A stretch of DNA of 64,000 bases from Certhia americana (taxonomy: Eukaryota > Chordata > Aves > Passeriformes > Certhiidae). The notes under the pieces are model-generated. The model saw only the letters and a program-made list of their open reading frames with translations. It did not search any database and was not told the origin of the DNA. Position numbers and translations under genes: made by a program. The DNA lies in contig CM031878.1 of the NCBI GenBank assembly GCA_018697195.1, positions 33,938,955 to 34,002,954 on the forward strand. The letters run 5' to 3'. This document shows positions 50,001-56,000 of this stretch, piece after piece (positions within the stretch are counted from its first letter, which is position 1; the number at the start of each line of letters is the position of its first letter).

Positions 50001-53000
50001 GCTTTCGTTATGTCAGCTGTGCACACGTAGGATTTTTTCCTATATGCATATTCCAGTAGTAATTTGGCACCTGCAAAACCTGTATTAGTAATTACTTGTT
50101 TTGAAGCATTTATGTTATATTCTTGCTTAGACAATATACTGTGTTGTCGTTTTCTCTCTGCTTTGATTTTGGGTATAACTTAAGTGAAACTAAATGTTTT
50201 AAAAATGAGTTAATAATCTAAATTTTAGCTAAAGGAATCCAGAGACCTTCTTTGAAAACTCAAGTTAGCAGTTTCAAGTTATTCTTTTCTTTCTTCACTT
50301 TGGCTTTAAATGCCAATGGGCTTTTTTTTGGTGTACGTTGTGTATTTGTGTATTCTGTTACAAAGTCAGACTGGTTTCAGTCAGATTAGAAATGTCTTAA
50401 CTAAGTTTTTGTAATAATTTAAAAGATAATAAAGATAGAAATATCATGCATCTAACAACTTACCTATTATTTCCCAATCTCATTTTTATCCTTCAGTTAC
50501 ACTTGAGCTTTTCACTCAGTACGGGTGGAGAAGATAGTAACAAAGAAGAAAGAAAGAATGAATTGATACCATTCAAGTCCTTGAATCTCCTGCTGAAGAG
50601 TATAGGGGCCACTCTTACAGATGTGCAAGACATTGTCTTTAAGTAGGTTAAAAGTATGAATGTAAAAATCACTCACAAAGATTAATCCAATATTACATAT
50701 GTTAAGTTTTATTTTGCTCTGTATAGTAAATATTTACTTTTTGTCTCTTCTCTTTTTTAAGGTTGGCATTCTTTGAGCTCAGGTATCACTTCTGTACTAC
50801 ACAGCAGCTCCAATCATCAGTTATAAGGCATTATTCAAAACAGGTGAGAATAAGAAAATGTCAATATTCAAATAAATTTATATTTTGAAAGTGCTACTGT
50901 GCACTTTGATTCTATTAAACTAAATAAAATTACTTTAATCCTTGTATTTACAAACAAAGGTTAAATAAATGCATAGAAAGCAATTGCTCATTAATAGAAT
51001 TTTATTGCCTTGCCAAGTGGCATGGATAACAAAACAACTTGCTGGAATAGATAGGGGAAGCAAACACAGTGGAGATATACATAGAGAGATAGTCATAGAA
51101 TATCATAGGATAGAACATGACTGTCATTAAAATACTAAAGCATTCTCATGGACACTAGTACTATATGAATCATGGTTCCTTCCTGGCTTTTGTGTACTGT
51201 TGAAAGTCCTGTCACCCAGTGGAGAGAATCCAACAAACATACTTCTGCATGAAAGAATTAGTCCTCTAATCTAATCATTAATAATAGGGGGCTGTTGAAA
51301 TGCTTTTAAGTACTCTTGTTTCTTGGCTGACATAATATGGTTTAGTCACTGATTTTCTCATCTTTTTAGTACAACTACTTCTACTATTCTGCTTAATTTT
51401 GAGTTTTTTATATTAGACTCGTGTTTCTTTTCCGGTTTGAATCTGAGATACTATATTGTTTGCCTTTTAGTGTAATTTAGGAAATATTTTCACTAATAAC
51501 TATTTTCATTTTAGGCTATTAAACAGATGTACATTCTTATTCTTGGCCTTGATGTGTTGGGTAATCCATTTGGATTCATAAGAGGCTTGTCTGAAGGAGT
51601 AGAAGCTTTCTTCTATGAACCATACCAGGTAAAATCCTCTGCTGTCTTTTTATAAGTAGATAGATATATATTGTATTGAAAATCTATATTGATACTTTCT
51701 TTTGGTTTTAAATTTAGATTTAGAATTGAAAATTTCAAGTGAAAATATCTGGAAAACTCAAATGAGATTAAAAAGGACAGAGAAGTACATTTAATTTAAC
51801 TGCCATAAGACTATTTCTTACAGTTTATACCTTAAAATGAATCTTTCTCTTCTCCTTAAAATAAGCAGGCTTCAGGAAATTAATTAGTATTTTGTCTTTC
51901 TGTCACGGGAGCTTTTGTGGGTGTTTTCACACTTTATCAATCAGTATCATCATGTTGTCCTCTTTGTTATGTATAAATCCCAATAAAAAAGTAAGATTTT
52001 TAAATACGTAGTGCATACTATTCAAAGCTCATCTTTAATGTATCCTTTTTTTCTCATAGGGAGCCATCCAGGGTCCTGAGGAATTTATAGAAGGAATGGC
52101 ACTAGGACTTAAAGCGCTAGTTGGGGGAGCTGTTGGTAAGTTTCAGCACTGTGATGATAGTTACAGTAAAGGTGAGTATTTGTAATTTGCCCTGGAATTT
52201 TAATTTGGTTTATATTCCAATAGGTGGATTAGCAGGAGCTGCCTCAAGAATCACAGGTGCTATGGCAAAAGGAGTAGCTGCAATAACTATGGATGAGGAT
52301 TACCAGCAAAAAAGGAGAGAAGCCATGAATAAACAACCCACTGGTCTGAGAGAGGGTATCACTCGTGGTGGAAAAGGACTAGTTTCTGTAAGAAGGAAAA
52401 CAAAAATTATTTACCTTTATGCAGGCAGGAGCACCAGGCGCTTGTTATATTCACCAGATAGTTATTGGTTTTCAGGTGTTTTTTAGTTAGGTTTATTTTT
52501 AGGTTCTTAGAGGTTTATTTTTAGGTTCTTAGTTTTAATTTTGCTTTTTCAGGTATATAGCTACAATTGAGTGATGGTTTTATAGAAAAATGGAAGAGGG
52601 TAGAAAAGAAGGCAGAAACTGTGAAGCAGGTGCCACTGATTCTCTTAGATTACAGTGAATTCTAAAACATGCCCAACACATGTACTTTGAGGCTATTCAC
52701 CAATCAAGTAGAAAGAAAAACGTTTAAAATGAAAGATAGTGTATGGAAACATATTTGTAATGTCTGTTTTATTTGTCTTGGTAGGGTTTTGTCAGTGGCA
52801 TAACAGGAATAGTTACAAAACCAATAAGAGGTAAGTTTGGTCTTGATGCATGAACTGTCACACAATGGTAGATTCTTGATGTTTGATGAGCTGTTGTAAA
52901 TCAGAGTTATAAAACTCTTTGTCAATGTTTTATATTACTGCTGACTTATAAATATTGTTTACATGAACTTAGTGTGGAGACTTACGTAGTTGTGTATCAA

Positions 53001-56000
53001 ATAATGTTTTTAATTAAATGGTAATAAAACTTGTTAAGATTTTAAGAGAAACTTTGTGGTTTATAATGATTTACTGCTTTTAATGCTTTCAGGAGCTCAG
53101 GAAGAAGGAGCAGCCGGTTTTTTCAAAGGTGTGGGAAAAGGCTTAGTGGGAGCAGTAGCTAGGCCCACTGGTGGAATCATAGATATGGCGAGCAGCACAT
53201 TTCAGGGTATTAAAAAGTAAGTAAAATAAGTGTACAGATTATCATGCGGCATGGAAGAGACAATAGTAATACTAGTAGTACCTTGTGTCTTTGTATCACT
53301 TCTGTGTTACTTAATAAATAGGTGACTCTTTAACAAAATACACACTTGGTATAATTTAAAAAACAAAGACACAAATCTGAGGTATTTCTAGCATTATTGA
53401 AAAAACTAATTTAAATATCTCAGCGATCAGACTTCTTTCAATTGATGATTTTTAACTTTTACCCCAAATAAGCAGGAGAAAAGCAGACTTCTCAGATATG
53501 GTCAGAGTTACTTTATGTATTATTACTACTTTGAGTTCCAAGACCACTAGATGATGCCAACCTCAGAACTGTGTTAAGACTACATTGAAATACCGTGATA
53601 GTCTCACTTTAATCAATTCATTGCTGAAGATTGTCTCAGAAGAGTCTCGAAGAAGGGTGTTTTGAAGAGTCACTTAGTAACTTTAAATACTATTGTTCAG
53701 TGGCCCTGTTTTTAGTGAGTTGGATCACTTCTGTTACCCTAAGAATGCCAGTCTCTTTTGTTTTCCTGTTTAAGTTCTTTAGCAGAGAAATGCTAGAAAA
53801 GTACTTGAGTGAAAGCTCTATGTTACAGTTGTATTTACTTTTGAAGTTTTGAAGTGCAGTAGTTAAACACTAATTACATATTTGCAAGTGTGTGCTGCTC
53901 TATGCCATCTAATTTGATTACAGTGATTCTTGGAAATAGATCTCTGAGTCTATTGCTGTTTCATGTAATGTCTCTTACTATGCAAAAATGCATATACAGA
54001 CAACAGTAGTTTTTGTATGATTATTTGAATTTAATTTGTATACCAAATAATTTAGTTCCTTAGCTAAATATTATAGTTGAGTAGAAATATTGATATGTAC
54101 CTTACATTTTCTGCTTTGTCAGGGTTGCAGATGCATCAGAAGATGTGATAAGCCTGCGACCACCTCGTTTCTTTGGTGAAGATGGAGTTATTAGACCTTA
54201 CAGATTACGAGATGGAACTGGAAGTCAAATGTTACAGGTGAAGAAAATGAAATATAAATTTTTGACATACATTCAAACTCATCTTACATAAAAATAAATG
54301 CTTTAGAATTTCCCACTTCTTAAATTCCCATTCACTCTTACGTAGTAGCTCAGTAGTTCAAGAAGTTTAATTTATTGTCTTAGGCATGTAACTACAGTGG
54401 GGATTCCACTGCTGTGATACAACTTTTGAGGAAGACACCGTAAAGTAAATCAGTGTATCTATAAAAGTTTATGCGCCGAGAATTCTGGGGAAAAAAAAAA
54501 GTTTATATGTGCAAATGAAAAGTTCTGTGCCTTTAAATTTTATTTTTTTGTGAAAAGTGTTGATAAATACACATAGTTTTTTCAGTAACTTTATAATACA
54601 TAGGTTAAACATTGACTATTAAGTTTTTAAGCATTTTCAAGACACTTAGAAATAGTTGTATTTATGTCATACTGAAGCCATTGAAAGAAAATAAACAGTT
54701 CTGAAGTGGAATACTGTTTGCAGGAAGTATATATTGAACAGCACTTACTTTTTAATGATTCATCTGCCATTTAAGCAAATTTGACTCAAAAAATTCCCCT
54801 CAGAAAGGGAAATAATTTCAGTTGTGACACACACAGCTTACTGAGTTTCTGTTTTCTCCTTTTGTTAGAAATGAAACTTCTTTCTAGAAGTGTTCAAACA
54901 TAACAAATAAAGTAGTAATTAGTGATTGCATAAATTTAAACAGAATTAGAAAAATATACATGGAAGGATTCACAGTGTGCCATGAAATGTCATACCAGAA
55001 TAACCTTTTTGGAGAAGTAAATAAGAGTGAAGTAGCCTTTGGAGAGAGCATTTTATGACTAATTTTGATTATTGCCACAGCTGTTCGTTTCATGTTGAGT
55101 TCCACTCTTGTTTCTGTTTCTCCCGCATTTCATTAGTTTGTCATTCATTTTCTGGTAGAACAGGATTGATCTGTTGGGGGCACTTCAGCTATGTTGTTCC
55201 ATTCACTGGTGATGTAGTTCAGCAGACTGTGAAAGTGCTTTCATAATAAAGAGTATACCTGTGCCTTTCTTGTAATGAGATGGCTTTATCCTGTGCTCTC
55301 CAATTCGTAGCTGGTGATATAAAGCAGAATTGCCTTAACTACCCTCTTCCCTCTGGTAGTTAGAAGCTACTACTGATGGACAGCATAAATTTGTTACTAA
55401 TCTTTATCTTCCTTTTGTTAAGAAAATAAATTTTGAAAGATCGCCTTGTCTGTTTTAAAGTACATTGCTAAAACGAATGCTAGCAGCATTTTTCAGGTCT
55501 AATAACCTGACTTTACATTGCTTTTGCTTCTTAAATTTGTAATTTTTTTTTTTTTCTGAGAAACATTTACAAGAATCTGCCATGTAGCATGTAATTCTAA
55601 TTTCTCTGTATTGTATAGCTGAGTATAGCTCCTTCCATTATCCAACTTAAAAAACACTAAGGCATGGCCTTGTGTAATGTCTTTGATATTTTGTGATGGG
55701 AGCCACCATTTGAAAGTAGCTAAAAAGAATTGTTAGCTTCATACTGTTTTTTGCCATTGATGATTCTAAGGCATAATTACTGTTGAAGAAATATTTTCAA
55801 AGCTCTAAGCTGAGTAGACAAATCTCCCTGTAGACAGTCAAATCAGAAAATAGAGATTTGCTTGTTTTTTTCCCCCAGATATTAAATTCTGTTATAGGAT
55901 ATTTGGTGTCTTAATTTAACCCTTAAGCATACTAATGTCTTTGGTTCTTAGTGTTTGTGGTTCTAGAGCTTTTACTTTGTTTTGCATGAGACTCAGTGTA

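Noticed and set aside
54238..54290. Read-through after exon 44 giving [11 protein letters not shown], which faintly recalls the long isoform
   Set aside because: It starts at a good donor (caggtgaag) and soon ends at a stop; the similarity is a few common residues only.
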